Shown one piece after another: positions 34,699 to 42,761 of a stretch of DNA of 64,000 nucleotides (its first letter is position 1; each line of letters begins with the position of its first letter). The stretch spans positions 3,085,426 through 3,149,425 of the forward strand of contig NZ_RBIL01000001.1 in assembly GCF_003633755.1 (NCBI RefSeq), in the 5' to 3' direction. The notes below the pieces were generated by a model, which saw nothing but the letters and a program-made list of their open reading frames with translations, did not search any database and was not told the DNA's origin. This DNA is from Solirubrobacter pauli (lineage in GTDB: Bacteria > Actinomycetota > Thermoleophilia > Solirubrobacterales > Solirubrobacteraceae). The translations under genes and the position numbers were made by a program.

Positions 34699-35053
34699 CC
34701 AGGTCGGCGGCGGCCTGGGCCGCCACGTGCAGGCCGGCGGCCTTCTCCACGTAGCGGTCGGCCCCGGCGGCCAGCGCGGCGGCCGCGGCGTGCTCGGCGT
34801 CGAACGCCGAGAGCACGAGGATCGCGCAATCCGGACGCGCGGCGCGCACCGCGCCCGCGACCTGCAGCCCGTCCATCCCGGGCATCGCCAGGTCGAGCAC
34901 GACGAGGTCGGGCTCGAGCGTGCGCGCGAGCTCGACGGCTTCCGGGCCGTCGGCGGCCTCGCCCACGACCTCGAGGCCGGGACGGGTCGACAGCACCGTG
35001 CGCAGGAGCTTGCGCATCAGGTCGTGATCGTCGGCGAGGAGCACCCGTGCCAC
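34688..35053 (-). CDS. Single-domain response regulator (receiver only)
   Basis: A 121-residue receiver domain: ARVLLADDHDLM, phosphoacceptor in DLVVLDLAMPGMDG, Ser in LVLSAFD, Lys in YVEKAAG. No output domain. GTG 35053 is used because the receiver fold begins right there. It lies 16 bases downstream of the degenerate membrane sensor gene on the same strand, so the two probably work together. It overlaps the end of the convergent kinase gene by 11 bases. Confidence 0.85.
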   Translation of the reverse strand: MARVLLADDHDLMRKLLRTVLSTRPGLEVVGEAADGPEAVELARTLEPDLVVLDLAMPGMDGLQVAGAVRAARPDCAILVLSAFDAEHAAAAALAAGADRYVEKAAGLHVAAQAAADLVKA

Positions 35054-35069
35054 AGCGAGCCAGTATCCC

Positions 35070-35633
35070 TCAGGCGGGCGTCGTTCGACGCAGTGAGCCA
35101 GGCTGGACCTCACCGGGAACCAGCTCGCTCATCATCCGCTGGGCCTGCTGCAGCGTGCCGTCGAGGACGACGCGCGCCTCGTCGTCGCGGCCGAGCCCGT
35201 CCAGCTCGCGGGCGGCGAGCAGCCCTTGGACGATGTTGTCGTTGATCTCCAGGGCCCGCTGGCGCTGAAGCGCGCGGTCCGGGTACAGCGACGCCGGGCC
35301 GGTCTCCGCGTCCGCACGGCGGCGCAGCCCCAGGTAGAGCAGCCCGACGGCGGCCGCGACGAACGGCAGCGGCACCGACGCGAACGTGAGCGCCTCGCGC
35401 AGCGCGAGGCCCGCCTCGTTCTCGACGCCGATGCTCGGCAGCAGCATCTGCAGGCCGCCCCAGGCGCCACGGATCGCCACGGTCGCCATCACGAGGGTCA
35501 TCGCCAGCCCGAGCGGGTTGGCGTGGAACGAGAGCTGCTCGGTGCGGTGCAAGCGGACGGCCATCAGCGTCGCGATCACGGCGTAGGTGAGCGCGGTCAG
35601 CAGGTTCCCAAAGGTGACGAGCTGCCAAACCAT
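35070..35633 (-). CDS. Membrane protein with degenerate histidine-kinase dimerisation domain
   Basis: A 187-residue protein with three clear membrane segments in the first 125 residues (LLTALTYAVIATLMAV, LAMTLVMATVAI, PFVAAAVGLLYLGL) and a cytoplasmic tail with the pattern QRALEINDNIVQGLL. The tail aligns by eye with the HisKA_3 motif 'RELHDxxxQxL', but the phospho-accepting His is replaced by Asn. No ATPase domain follows. It may be a scaffold or phosphatase-like partner of the receiver encoded next. The ATG at 35633 has an unusually close GGAGG; an upstream start is possible. Confidence 0.65.
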   Translation of the reverse strand: MVWQLVTFGNLLTALTYAVIATLMAVRLHRTEQLSFHANPLGLAMTLVMATVAIRGAWGGLQMLLPSIGVENEAGLALREALTFASVPLPFVAAAVGLLYLGLRRRADAETGPASLYPDRALQRQRALEINDNIVQGLLAARELDGLGRDDEARVVLDGTLQQAQRMMSELVPGEVQPGSLRRTTPA

Positions 35634-35677
35634 CCTCCAGAAGGATCGCCTTTCTGAGGCGACCAGGCACGCTCGGG

Positions 35678-35691
35678 TCCCCCGCACGGGG
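35678..35691. repeat. GC hairpin in a divergent intergenic region
   Basis: CCCCCGCACGGGGG is a 5-base-pair stem with a GCAC loop between the divergent sensor-like genes. It could be an operator or an RNA leader structure; nothing further is seen in these 75 bases. Confidence 0.35.
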
Positions 35692-35708
35692 GTGCTTTGC
35701 TTTGACAG

Positions 35709-36494
35709 GTGAGCGAGCTGGACGCGTTCGAGCTGCGGTACGACGCCTTCGGGCGCTGCGCGGTCCGCGTGGGCGGCGGCGCGCGCGTCCTGGAGCGGCA
35801 CGTCGAGCCCGCGCCGCCGGCCGCGCCGTGGAGCCTCGAGGCCCGCTGCGGAATCGCCGCCGGCTGGCTGCTCGCGGTCCGGGCACCGGACGACCCCGAG
35901 GAGGCCCGGGTGCTGCTCGAACGCGAGGTCCAGCGCCGCACCGCGCTCGCGCACGAACGGCGGCTCGCCGAGCTGAGCGCGTCACAGGGGGAGCTGCTGG
36001 AGCGACTCACGCACCGCCTGCGAACCGACGTGACGACGCTGCAGGCGGTGGTCGACGGCGCGCTGCTCGGCGCGTTCGGCGCCGCCGAGCAGGCCGAGAT
36101 CGGCGCGCAGGTCGCGGCCACCGCGGCCGAGGCCCAGCGGCGCCTGACCGCGGCGCGCGAAGTGATGGGCGTGCTCGCCCCGGCGGCGCCCCGGGACCCG
36201 GAGCCGATCGCGGCGACGCTGCGGGCGGAGCTCGAGGGCGCGGGGCGCGAGGCGACCGTCACGGTCCACGCGGAGGAGGAGCCGTTCACGTTCCTGCCCG
36301 GCCCCGGCTGGGCGGCGTGCGCCCGGCGGCTCGCCGCCGATGAGCGCCTCGCGGCGTTCACCGTCACCGCCGACGAGCACGGCTGGCGGGTGGCGGCGGA
36401 CGGAACGCTGACCCATGCGGCCCAACTCGTCGTCGCGGCCGGTGGCTTTGCTGACACGGAGCTCGTCCTTCCCGCTGCCGCACCGGCATTCTGA
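35709..36494 (+). CDS. Histidine-kinase-like protein lacking ATPase motifs
   Basis: A 261-residue soluble protein. A helical region LLERLTHRLRTDVTTLQ (about 97-113) resembles a HisKA phospho-acceptor helix, with His in THRLRTD where 'SHELRTP' is usual. The following region aligns in position with an ATPase domain, but the N, G1 and G2 boxes cannot be found. It precedes a NarL-type regulator by 50 bases on the same strand. It may have lost kinase activity and act as a phosphotransfer or regulatory partner. GTG start. Confidence 0.6.
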   Translation: MSELDAFELRYDAFGRCAVRVGGGARVLERHVEPAPPAAPWSLEARCGIAAGWLLAVRAPDDPEEARVLLEREVQRRTALAHERRLAELSASQGELLERLTHRLRTDVTTLQAVVDGALLGAFGAAEQAEIGAQVAATAAEAQRRLTAAREVMGVLAPAAPRDPEPIAATLRAELEGAGREATVTVHAEEEPFTFLPGPGWAACARRLAADERLAAFTVTADEHGWRVAADGTLTHAAQLVVAAGGFADTELVLPAAAPAF

Positions 36495-36544
36495 CCATCG
36501 GGAAGCCCCGTTCACTTCACTAGGATTGACCGCCGGAGGCCCAG

Positions 36545-37180
36545 TTGTCAGCGCTGTCTGTTCCCGTGGTGCTCGTCGACGACCATCGGATGGTCCTGCT
36601 CGGCCTACGCACCCTCTTTCACAATCGACCCGAGGTGGACGTCGTCGCCGTCGCGCATGATGCGGACGAGGCGATCGAGGCGTGCCGCACCCAGCAACCG
36701 CGGGTCGCGGTCGTCGACGTGTCGCTCGACGGCAGCAACGCCGACGGCTTCGAGCTCTGCCGCCGGCTGCGTGCCGAGCTGCCCGAGGTCGAGGTCGTCT
36801 TCTACACCGGCATGGACGACATCGGCATCGCCGAGCGGGCGTTCGCGTCGGGGGCCCAGGGCATCGTCTCCAAGGGCGACTCGGCGGGGGACCTGCTGCG
36901 CGCCGTGCTGCTCGCGTCGCGCGGGCGGACCTACACGTCGCCGGTGTTCGCCGCGCAGGCCGACGGGCGGGACTTCGAGGAGCTCTCGCCGAAGCAGCTG
37001 ACGGCGCTGCGGCTGCTGGCCGCCGGGCTCGAGCGCAAGCAGATCGCGGAGCGGATGAACATCGGCGAGGAGACCGTCAAGTCGCACCTCAGCGAGGTGC
37101 GTCGCAAGCTCGGCGCCCGCACCTCCGCGCAGGCCGTCGCGATCGGCCTGATCAACTCGCTGTTCGACTACGGCGAGTAG
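36545..37180 (+). CDS. NarL/FixJ family response regulator
   Basis: A 211-residue two-domain regulator: receiver (about 6-125; acidic pair LVDDH, phospho-Asp in VAVVDVSLDG, Lys in IVSKGD) and LuxR-type helix-turn-helix (about 142-205; LSPKQLTALRLLAAGLERKQIAERMNIG). The TTG start is supported by GGAGG five bases upstream. A TAGGAT element lies at 36521-36526. Probably paired with the kinase-like gene before it. Confidence 0.93.
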   Translation: MSALSVPVVLVDDHRMVLLGLRTLFHNRPEVDVVAVAHDADEAIEACRTQQPRVAVVDVSLDGSNADGFELCRRLRAELPEVEVVFYTGMDDIGIAERAFASGAQGIVSKGDSAGDLLRAVLLASRGRTYTSPVFAAQADGRDFEELSPKQLTALRLLAAGLERKQIAERMNIGEETVKSHLSEVRRKLGARTSAQAVAIGLINSLFDYGE

Positions 37181-37313
37181 CCCGAAGCGCCTCGCGCGCT
37201 GATTGCTGAGCGGCCTTGCGCGCGGTGATCTGACAACGCTCAGGGCAGGCTCCCCGCTTCGGGGGACCCGTCGCTGGGCAGGTCGCGGACGCGCCACAAG
37301 ACTGCGCCGCCTG

Positions 37314-37838
37314 ATGACCACCGCCCGCCCCGCGGTGGCCGGCTTCGCGCTGTCCGCCGTCCTCCTGATGCTCTTCGCCACGCCGTCGTTCGCCGCCTGC
37401 TCCGGGGCGGACGCACACGGTGGATCCGCCTCGGCTCGTGCCGCGGCGATGCGCTGCCTCGTCGCCGAGACCAGGGCCGCCGCCGGCCGCCCCGCGCTGC
37501 GGTCGGCCGCCTCGCTCGGGCGCTCCGCCGCCATCAAGGCCGCCACGCTCGGCCGCTGCGGCACCTTCAGCCACACGCCGTGCGGGCAGTCGATGACGGC
37601 GCCGATGCGCAAGTCCGGGTACGCCGGCCGCTGCTTCTCCGTCGGCGAGAACCTCGCCTGGACGACCCGCGGCGCGACGCCCCGCGAGGTGCTGCAGAGC
37701 TGGCTGGAGTCGCCGCCGCACCGCGAGACGCTGCTCGACGCCCGCTACCGCGACACGGGCGTCGCCCGGCGCGTCGTCACCCTCAACGGCGCGGGCCGCG
37801 TCGAGGTGTGGGTGCAGCACTTCGGCCGCCGCTGCTAG
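37314..37838 (+). CDS. Secreted CAP (SCP/PR1) domain protein
   Basis: A 174-residue exported protein: signal peptide (1 to about 27, ATPSFAA) and a CAP domain with the family marks FSHTPCGQSM, GENLAW and SWLESPPHRETLLD. Several cysteines fit an extracytoplasmic location. The function of bacterial CAP proteins is mostly unknown. The 133-base upstream region holds a GC hairpin (CTCCCCGCTTCGGGGGA, near 37250-37266) and no obvious promoter. Its end overlaps the convergent GntR gene by 4 bases. Confidence 0.88.
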   Translation: MTTARPAVAGFALSAVLLMLFATPSFAACSGADAHGGSASARAAAMRCLVAETRAAAGRPALRSAASLGRSAAIKAATLGRCGTFSHTPCGQSMTAPMRKSGYAGRCFSVGENLAWTTRGATPREVLQSWLESPPHRETLLDARYRDTGVARRVVTLNGAGRVEVWVQHFGRRC

Positions 37839-38500
37839 GCGCGGCGGCGGGCGAGCGCACGGGCGCCGCTCAGGTGCTGGCGCAGCAGCTCGGAGGCCCG
37901 CTCGGCCTCGCCGGCCGCGAGCGCGGCCGTGATCTCACGGTGCTCGGCGATGAAGCGCTCGATCCGGGACGGGTCGCGCGCGACCGTGGTGGCGGCGATC
38001 CGTTGGTGGCGGTCGGCGCGCGCGTCGTAGGAGCGGGCGAGCAGCGCGTTGCCGGCGGCGGCGACGATCGCGCGGTGGAAGGCGCGGTCGGCGCGCGCGA
38101 AGCCGGCGCCGGCGGAGCTCAGCGCGCGCTCCTGCGCCTCGATCGCCTCTTCGAGCTGCGCGGTCAGGTCCGTGCCGGCCTCGGCGGCGCGGCGCGCGCA
38201 GTGGCACTCGATCAGCTCACGCGCCTCGTGCACGTCGTCGGCCTCGGACGCGCTGATCGGGACGACGAGCGCGCCACGGCGTGGGTAGAGCTCCACGAGC
38301 CCTTCCGCCTCGAGCTGGCCGAACGCCTGGCGCAGCGGTGTGCGGCTGATTCCGAGCTCGCGCGCGAGCGCGTTCTCGCTCAGGAGGGTGCCGCCCGGGA
38401 AGCGCCCGTCGAGCAGCCGTTCCTTGACGTGCGCGTACGCGCGCTGAGCGGCGCTTTGGACGCTCGGTCGATCCGGACTGGACGAAGGGACGACAGGCAC
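37835..38500 (-). CDS. GntR family transcriptional regulator (FCD/FadR type)
   Basis: A 221-residue regulator: N-terminal winged helix (about 18-82; LSENALARELGISRTPLRQAFGQLEAEGLV) and a helical FCD ligand domain (about 90-215) with His residues in AFHRAI and AEHREI suited to metal binding. FCD regulators respond to organic acids. A strong inverted repeat 24 bases upstream of the start (38524-38561) is its likely operator, so it may regulate itself and the small membrane peptide gene on the other side. Confidence 0.92.
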   Translation of the reverse strand: MPVVPSSSPDRPSVQSAAQRAYAHVKERLLDGRFPGGTLLSENALARELGISRTPLRQAFGQLEAEGLVELYPRRGALVVPISASEADDVHEARELIECHCARRAAEAGTDLTAQLEEAIEAQERALSSAGAGFARADRAFHRAIVAAAGNALLARSYDARADRHQRIAATTVARDPSRIERFIAEHREITAALAAGEAERASELLRQHLSGARALARRRA

Positions 38501-38523
38501 GGCTGAATCGACCAGCTATGGTA

Positions 38524-38561
38524 GGAGACATCTTGGATGCAAGTTGGCTCCAAGTCTCTCC
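38524..38561. promoter_or_regulatory. Inverted repeat, candidate GntR operator
   Basis: Arms GGAGACATCTTGGA (38524-38537) and TCCAAGTCTCTCC (38549-38561) form a long imperfect palindrome. Inside it, CTTGGATGCAAG (38532-38543) is a CTTGNNNNCAAG palindrome of the type bound by FCD-type GntR proteins. It lies between the GntR gene and a divergent small gene. Confidence 0.6.
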
Positions 38562-38640
38562 TCCCCAACTCCCTGTGCGTCCGTGGCCACTCCCCTATAG
38601 GCCGCGGGCGCACGCTCTCCACAACAGAAAGGACGCCACC

Positions 38641-38715
38641 ATGACCGGTGTTGTCTTCCTCGTCTGCGTCAGCGCCCTCCTGATCGGGTCGCTCGTCATC
38701 AGCAGCGACGCGTAG
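38641..38715 (+). CDS. 24-residue membrane peptide
   Basis: The ATG at 38641 is preceded by AAAGGA at good spacing. It encodes a peptide that is almost entirely one hydrophobic helix (TGVVFLVCVSALLIGSLVI) and ends SSDA. A -10-like TATAGG is at 38596-38601, upstream of the reading frame. It resembles KdpF-sized peptides only in length and hydrophobicity; no kdp genes are nearby. Its position behind a GntR operator suggests a regulated small protein. It overlaps the end of the convergent gene by 17 bases. Confidence 0.55.
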   Translation: MTGVVFLVCVSALLIGSLVISSDA

Positions 38716-39097
38716 CCACGACCGCGAGCACGGGTAGCGCGACGACGGCCAGCAGGCCAGTGGTCTGCGCGACCGCGTCACCCGTGCTGAAGCCGTCCAG
38801 GTGCGTGATGTGGAAGATCGCGTGCGCCACCGCCGCGACCGACCACGCCACGCACAGGGGCACGATCAGCGCGCTCGCGAGCGTGACCGCCGCCCAGGCG
38901 AACAGGATCGCGAACGCGAGGTAGAAGCCGCCGACGTCGCGGACCAGGTGCTCGTTGTACGGCGGCAGCAGCTCCACCCAGCCGCGGCCGAGCGGGAACT
39001 GCGCGTAGAACGAGCCTGGGCCCAGCGTGCCTTCCAGCCCGGGCAACAGCGCCGACAGCGCGACGAGCGCGAGGGACACGCGCAGGACGAGCCTCAT
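38699..39097 (-). CDS. Small integral membrane protein (four helices)
   Basis: A 132-residue protein with four hydrophobic segments and the motifs PPYNEHLVRDVGGFYLAFA and HAIFHITHLDGF, resembling DUF4345-type membrane proteins. It is the last gene of an operon behind a SigJ-type sigma factor (ATGA overlap). Function unknown. Confidence 0.78.
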   Translation of the reverse strand: MRLVLRVSLALVALSALLPGLEGTLGPGSFYAQFPLGRGWVELLPPYNEHLVRDVGGFYLAFAILFAWAAVTLASALIVPLCVAWSVAAVAHAIFHITHLDGFSTGDAVAQTTGLLAVVALPVLAVVATRRC

Positions 39098-39954
39098 GCC
39101 TGCCGTCCCAGCTTCTCGGGGTTGCGCTGGATGTCGATCGCGGTGATCCGCCCGTCGTCGACCGTGAAGCTGATGACGGACAGGACGCCGTCGCGCCCGG
39201 CGCCGGCGAGCCCGGGCATGCCGTTGACGTCGACGAGGTCGAAGGTCACGCCCGCGCCGCCGCTCTTGGCCAGCGCCTTGACGGTCTTGGCCACGCGCTC
39301 GGCACCGTGCAGCGGCTTGCGCGAGGCGGTGACGACGCCGCCGCCGTCCGCCGTGAAGACGACGTCCGGGTGCAGCACGCCCAGCAGCGCGTCCATGTCG
39401 CCCTCGAGCGCGGCGGCGGCGAACGCGCCGATGATCTCGCGCTGCTGCTGCGGGGTGGCGGGGAAGCGCGGCCGCCGCGCCTCGACCGCCTTGCGGGCGC
39501 GCGAGGCCTGCTGACGGGCGGCCGCGGGGCTCGTGCCCAGCGTGGCCGCGACCTCGTCGAACGAGTACCCGAACACGTCGTGCAGGACGAACGCCGTCCG
39601 CTCGGCCGCCGACAGCGACTCGAGCACGACGAGCAGGGCCAGCGACACGTCATCGGCGCGCACGGCCGCCTCCTCGGGGCTCGGCTCGGACACCAGCGGC
39701 TCGGGCAGCCACGGCCCGACGTACGCCTCGCGCCGCACGCGCGCGGACTTCAGCGTGTCCAGGGCGAGCCGCGACACGGTGGTGATGAGCCAGCCCTCGA
39801 GGTCACGGATCGCGCCGCTGTCGGTGCGCTGGAGCCGCAGCCACGCGTCCTGCAGGACGTCCTCCGCCTCCGCGAGGCTGCCGAGCTGCCCGTAGGCGAT
39901 CCGCAGCAGCCGCGGTCGCAGCGCCTCGAACCGCTCGGCGAGCGTGGCGGTCAC
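39094..39954 (-). CDS. sigJ: SigJ-type ECF RNA polymerase sigma factor
   Basis: A 286-residue sigma factor: region 2 (about 7-75; LRIAYGQLGSLAEAEDVLQDAWLRL), region 4 (about 112-165; TAFVLHDVFGYSFDEVAATLGTSPAAARQQASRAR) and a C-terminal SnoaL-like domain (about 175-280) characteristic of the SigJ group. SigJ-type factors have no classical anti-sigma; the extra domain is thought to control them. The GTG at 39954 overlaps the stop of the upstream NAD(P)-binding gene, fixing the start. Confidence 0.9.
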   Translation of the reverse strand: MTATLAERFEALRPRLLRIAYGQLGSLAEAEDVLQDAWLRLQRTDSGAIRDLEGWLITTVSRLALDTLKSARVRREAYVGPWLPEPLVSEPSPEEAAVRADDVSLALLVVLESLSAAERTAFVLHDVFGYSFDEVAATLGTSPAAARQQASRARKAVEARRPRFPATPQQQREIIGAFAAAALEGDMDALLGVLHPDVVFTADGGGVVTASRKPLHGAERVAKTVKALAKSGGAGVTFDLVDVNGMPGLAGAGRDGVLSVISFTVDDGRITAIDIQRNPEKLGRQA

Positions 39955-40661
39955 TGCGCCAGCCAGGCGTCGAACGTCACCTGGCCCTTCCACGCGCCCG
40001 GGTTCGTCAGCCCACCGTCCCGGAGGGCGCGCGTGGCCGGCAGCCGCACCGGCACCGCGTGCGAGCCGGTCGCGGCGCGCCAGCGGCGGGCGAGCTCCCG
40101 GGCCGACACCACCTCGGGCCCGGCGAACTGCGTGATGCTCAGCGACGGGGCCGCCTCGGCGGTCTCGGCCAGCGCGCGGCCGACCTCACGCGGGTCGACG
40201 GGCTGCAGCGGCGCGGATACCGACGGCAGGACGCCGAGCTTCGCCGTCTTGGCGAACGCCTGCGCCACCAGCGTGTGGAACTGCGTCGCGCGCACGATCG
40301 TCCAGGGCACGCCACCGGCCCGGATCGCCGCCTCCTGGGCGAGCTTGAGCTTGTAGTACGGCCCGCCGACGCGGTCGATGCCGACGATCGACACGCCCAC
40401 GTGGTGCTTGACGCCTGCCTCGGCCTCGGCGCGCAGCAGCTGCTCCGTCCCCTCGACGAGGACCTTCCGGCTGCCGTTGGCGGCGTCGATGACGACGTCC
40501 ACGCCGGCCAGCGCCCGGGCGAGCCCTTCGCCCGTCGTCAGGTCCACGGGGAACTCCGGCGCGTGCCGCGACAGCACCCGCACCTCGTGCCCGCGCACGC
40601 CCAGCTCACGCGCCGCCTCGGCGCCCACCGTTCCGGTTCCACCCACGATCGCGATCTTCAT
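39951..40661 (-). CDS. NAD(P)-binding atypical short-chain dehydrogenase (NmrA-like)
   Basis: A 236-residue Rossmann-fold protein with MKIAIVGGTGTVGAEAARELG at the N-terminus and the atypical-SDR pattern HHVGVSIVGIDRVGGPYYKLKLAQE (split here: HHVGVSIVG, then YYKLKLAQE with the Tyr-Lys pair). Such proteins are often encoded with SigJ-type sigma factors. It probably senses or acts on a redox substrate. The ATG at 40661 is chosen because the Rossmann motif follows at once. Confidence 0.88.
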   Translation of the reverse strand: MKIAIVGGTGTVGAEAARELGVRGHEVRVLSRHAPEFPVDLTTGEGLARALAGVDVVIDAANGSRKVLVEGTEQLLRAEAEAGVKHHVGVSIVGIDRVGGPYYKLKLAQEAAIRAGGVPWTIVRATQFHTLVAQAFAKTAKLGVLPSVSAPLQPVDPREVGRALAETAEAAPSLSITQFAGPEVVSARELARRWRAATGSHAVPVRLPATRALRDGGLTNPGAWKGQVTFDAWLAQ

Positions 40662-40696
40662 GTGCAGTGGACGAGCCGGCCCCCGCGAGTGTGACG

Positions 40697-41218
40697 TCAA
40701 TCGCCGATCGGGAGCGGGATCGCCGGATCCAGCGCCTTCTCCTGGTCGGCGTTCGCGTGGTCGAACACGCGGTCGCGGATCTTCGAGTCGGCGGAGAAGA
40801 GCTCGTCGTTGGCGTCACGGAGCTCGGTCTGCTTGCGCAGGACCGCGGTGCGGTCGTCGGGCTTGGTGCGCAGCTGGGCGACGAAGGCGTCGAAGGCCGT
40901 GATCGTCCGGCGCGTGATCCGCATGTAGTCGGCGAGCGTCGCGCGCAGGTCCGCCGTCTGCAGCGCGCGGACCTCCCGCTCGGCGGCCGCGAGCTTGGGC
41001 GGCACCCGGTCGAGCGCGGTCTGCGCCGCTGCGAGCTGATCCTTGTCGAGCGCCTCGGCTGCGGCGACCATGTCCGCGGCGACCGGCTTGTACGCGGCCG
41101 CCCAGCGCGTGACCGTGCCGACCTCCGCGTCGGTCATCGGCGTCTTGTCACCGCACCCCGTCAGCAGCGCGACCGCCATCGCCGTGACCAGAACGAGTCC
41201 CCTCCTCATGACGGGCAT
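40697..41218 (-). CDS. Putative lipoprotein, helical
   Basis: A 173-residue exported protein with a lipoprotein signal (RRGLVLVTAMAVALLTGC) and a mature part made of long, charged helices (LDKDQLAAAQTALDRVPPKLAAAEREV), probably a helical bundle. No known family is recognised. The ATG at 41218 or 41209 could be the start. It is divergent from the F420-type oxidoreductase gene with only 23 bases between, so their promoters must overlap. Confidence 0.72.
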   Translation of the reverse strand: MPVMRRGLVLVTAMAVALLTGCGDKTPMTDAEVGTVTRWAAAYKPVAADMVAAAEALDKDQLAAAQTALDRVPPKLAAAEREVRALQTADLRATLADYMRITRRTITAFDAFVAQLRTKPDDRTAVLRKQTELRDANDELFSADSKIRDRVFDHANADQEKALDPAIPLPIGD

Positions 41219-41228
41219 TGTTGCCGGA

Positions 41229-41234
41229 TAGCCT
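41229..41234 (+). promoter_or_regulatory. -10-like TAGCCT of a leaderless promoter
   Basis: TAGCCT lies 7 bases before the ATG of the LLM-class oxidoreductase, with no ribosome binding site. The same TAGCCT precedes the CYTH gene at 46808. Confidence 0.4.
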
Positions 41235-41241
41235 CGTGACC

Positions 41242-42015
41242 ATGAGCCAGTTCCGTGTCGGTGTCCAGGTCCAGCCGCAGCACGCCAGCTTCGACGCCAT
41301 GCGTCGGGCGTGGCAGGAGGCCGACGCGCTCGGCGTCGACTCGATCTTCACGTGGGACCACTTCTTCCCGCTCTACGGCGACGCGGACGGCGCGCACTTC
41401 GAGGGCATCACGACGCTGACGGCCTTGGCCGCGTCCACCGAGCACGCGCAGGTCGGCGCGCTCGTGATCTGCAACTCGTACCGCAACCCCGAGCTGCTGG
41501 CCGACGCGCACCGGACGATCGACCACGTGTCGGGCGGGCGCGCGATCCTCGGCATCGGCGCCGGCTGGTTCCAGCGCGACTACGACGAGTACGGCTACGA
41601 GTTCGGCGAGGCCAAGGACCGCCTGCGGGACCTGCGCCAGGCGATGCCGCGGATCAAGGACCGGATCGGCAAGCTCAACCCCCAGCCGCTGGGCACGCTC
41701 CCGATCCTGATCGGCGGCAGCGGCCCGAAGGTCACGCTCAAGCTCGTCGCTCAGTACGCGGACATGTGGCACTCGTTCGGTGACGCCGAGGACTACAAGC
41801 GCAAGAACGGCATCCTCCTCGAGCACTGCGAGGCCGAGGGCCGCGACCCGGGCGAGATCGAGCGCACGTGGGGCGTGAACGACCTCGAGCACGCCGACGC
41901 GCTCGCCGCGGAGGGCGTCCAGCACTTCATCATCGGCATCGGCGGGGACGGCGAGGGCTACGACCTGAGCCCGCTGCGCGAGCTGGTCAAGTGGCGCGAC
42001 GCCCACAACGGCTGA
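41242..42015 (+). CDS. LLM class F420-dependent oxidoreductase
   Basis: A 257-residue luciferase-like TIM barrel. Marks include FRVGVQVQPQHASFDAM at the N-terminus, FTWDHFFPLYG (about 36-46), LVICNSYRNPELLADAHRT and ILGIGAGWFQRDYDEYG. This is the F420-dependent glucose-6-phosphate dehydrogenase/reductase-like subgroup of Actinobacteria. The substrate is unknown. The ATG follows a TAGCCT element by 7 bases. Confidence 0.9.
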   Translation: MSQFRVGVQVQPQHASFDAMRRAWQEADALGVDSIFTWDHFFPLYGDADGAHFEGITTLTALAASTEHAQVGALVICNSYRNPELLADAHRTIDHVSGGRAILGIGAGWFQRDYDEYGYEFGEAKDRLRDLRQAMPRIKDRIGKLNPQPLGTLPILIGGSGPKVTLKLVAQYADMWHSFGDAEDYKRKNGILLEHCEAEGRDPGEIERTWGVNDLEHADALAAEGVQHFIIGIGGDGEGYDLSPLRELVKWRDAHNG

Positions 42016-42761
42016 CCCCCGCCGGGGACTTCGACTACGAGGCCGCGGGCGACGGCTACGCCCGCCTGCGGCGGACCGACCCGCGGCTCGCGGCGGTGGT
42101 CCACGGCGCGCTCGGCGACGCGCGCACGGTGCTCAACGTCGGCGCCGGCTCGGGCTCCTACGAGCCGGAGGACCGGTACGTGGTGGCGGTCGAGCCGTCG
42201 GCGGCGATGCGCGCGCAGCGGCCGCCGGACCGGCCGGCGGTGGACGCGGTGGCCGAGGCGCTCCCGTTCGACACCGGCACCTTCGACGCGGCGATGGCGA
42301 TGATCACCGTGCATCAGTGGCCGGACCTGGAACGGGGGCTGGGGGAGCTGCGGCGCGTCGCGCGCGGCCCCGTCGTGGTGCTGACGTTCGACCCGGACGC
42401 GCTGCTCGGCTTCTGGCTCGCGGACTACGTGCCGGAGCTGCTGGAAGCCGAACGCCCGCGGATGCCGGCCATCGCTCGCATCGCGGCGGCGCTGGGCGGC
42501 GAGGCGGAAGTGGCCGCGCCGCCGATCCCGCGCGACTGCGTGGACGGCTTCATCGAGGCGTACTACGCGCGCCCCGAGGCGTTCCTGGACGCCGACGTGC
42601 GCGCGGCCCAGTCGGCGTGGGCGCACACGGGCGCGGACGTGACGTCCGGCCTGGCGAGGCTCCGCGAGGACCTGGAGGACGGGGGGTGGGACGAGCGCTA
42701 CGGCGACCTCCGCAAGCGACCCGAGTACGTCGGGTCCTTGCGGTTGGTCACCAGCAGTTGA
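41991..42761 (+). CDS. Class I SAM-dependent methyltransferase
   Basis: About 256 residues with motif I VLNVGAGSGSYEP, an acidic residue at the end of strand 2 in VVAVEPS, the AEALPFDTGTFDAAMAMITVHQW motif (split: AEALPFDTGTFDAAMA, then MITVHQW) typical of the methyltransferase-11 group, and a C-terminal helical part. The start is uncertain: GTG 41991 overlaps the previous gene by 25 bases, while a rare CTG at 42012 would overlap by four. The small-molecule substrate is unknown. Confidence 0.85.
   Translation: MARRPQRLTPAGDFDYEAAGDGYARLRRTDPRLAAVVHGALGDARTVLNVGAGSGSYEPEDRYVVAVEPSAAMRAQRPPDRPAVDAVAEALPFDTGTFDAAMAMITVHQWPDLERGLGELRRVARGPVVVLTFDPDALLGFWLADYVPELLEAERPRMPAIARIAAALGGEAEVAAPPIPRDCVDGFIEAYYARPEAFLDADVRAAQSAWAHTGADVTSGLARLREDLEDGGWDERYGDLRKRPEYVGSLRLVTSS

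Noticed and set aside
38641-38715. The 24-residue membrane peptide as KdpF
   Set aside because: Only size and hydrophobicity agree; no kdpABC genes are nearby.
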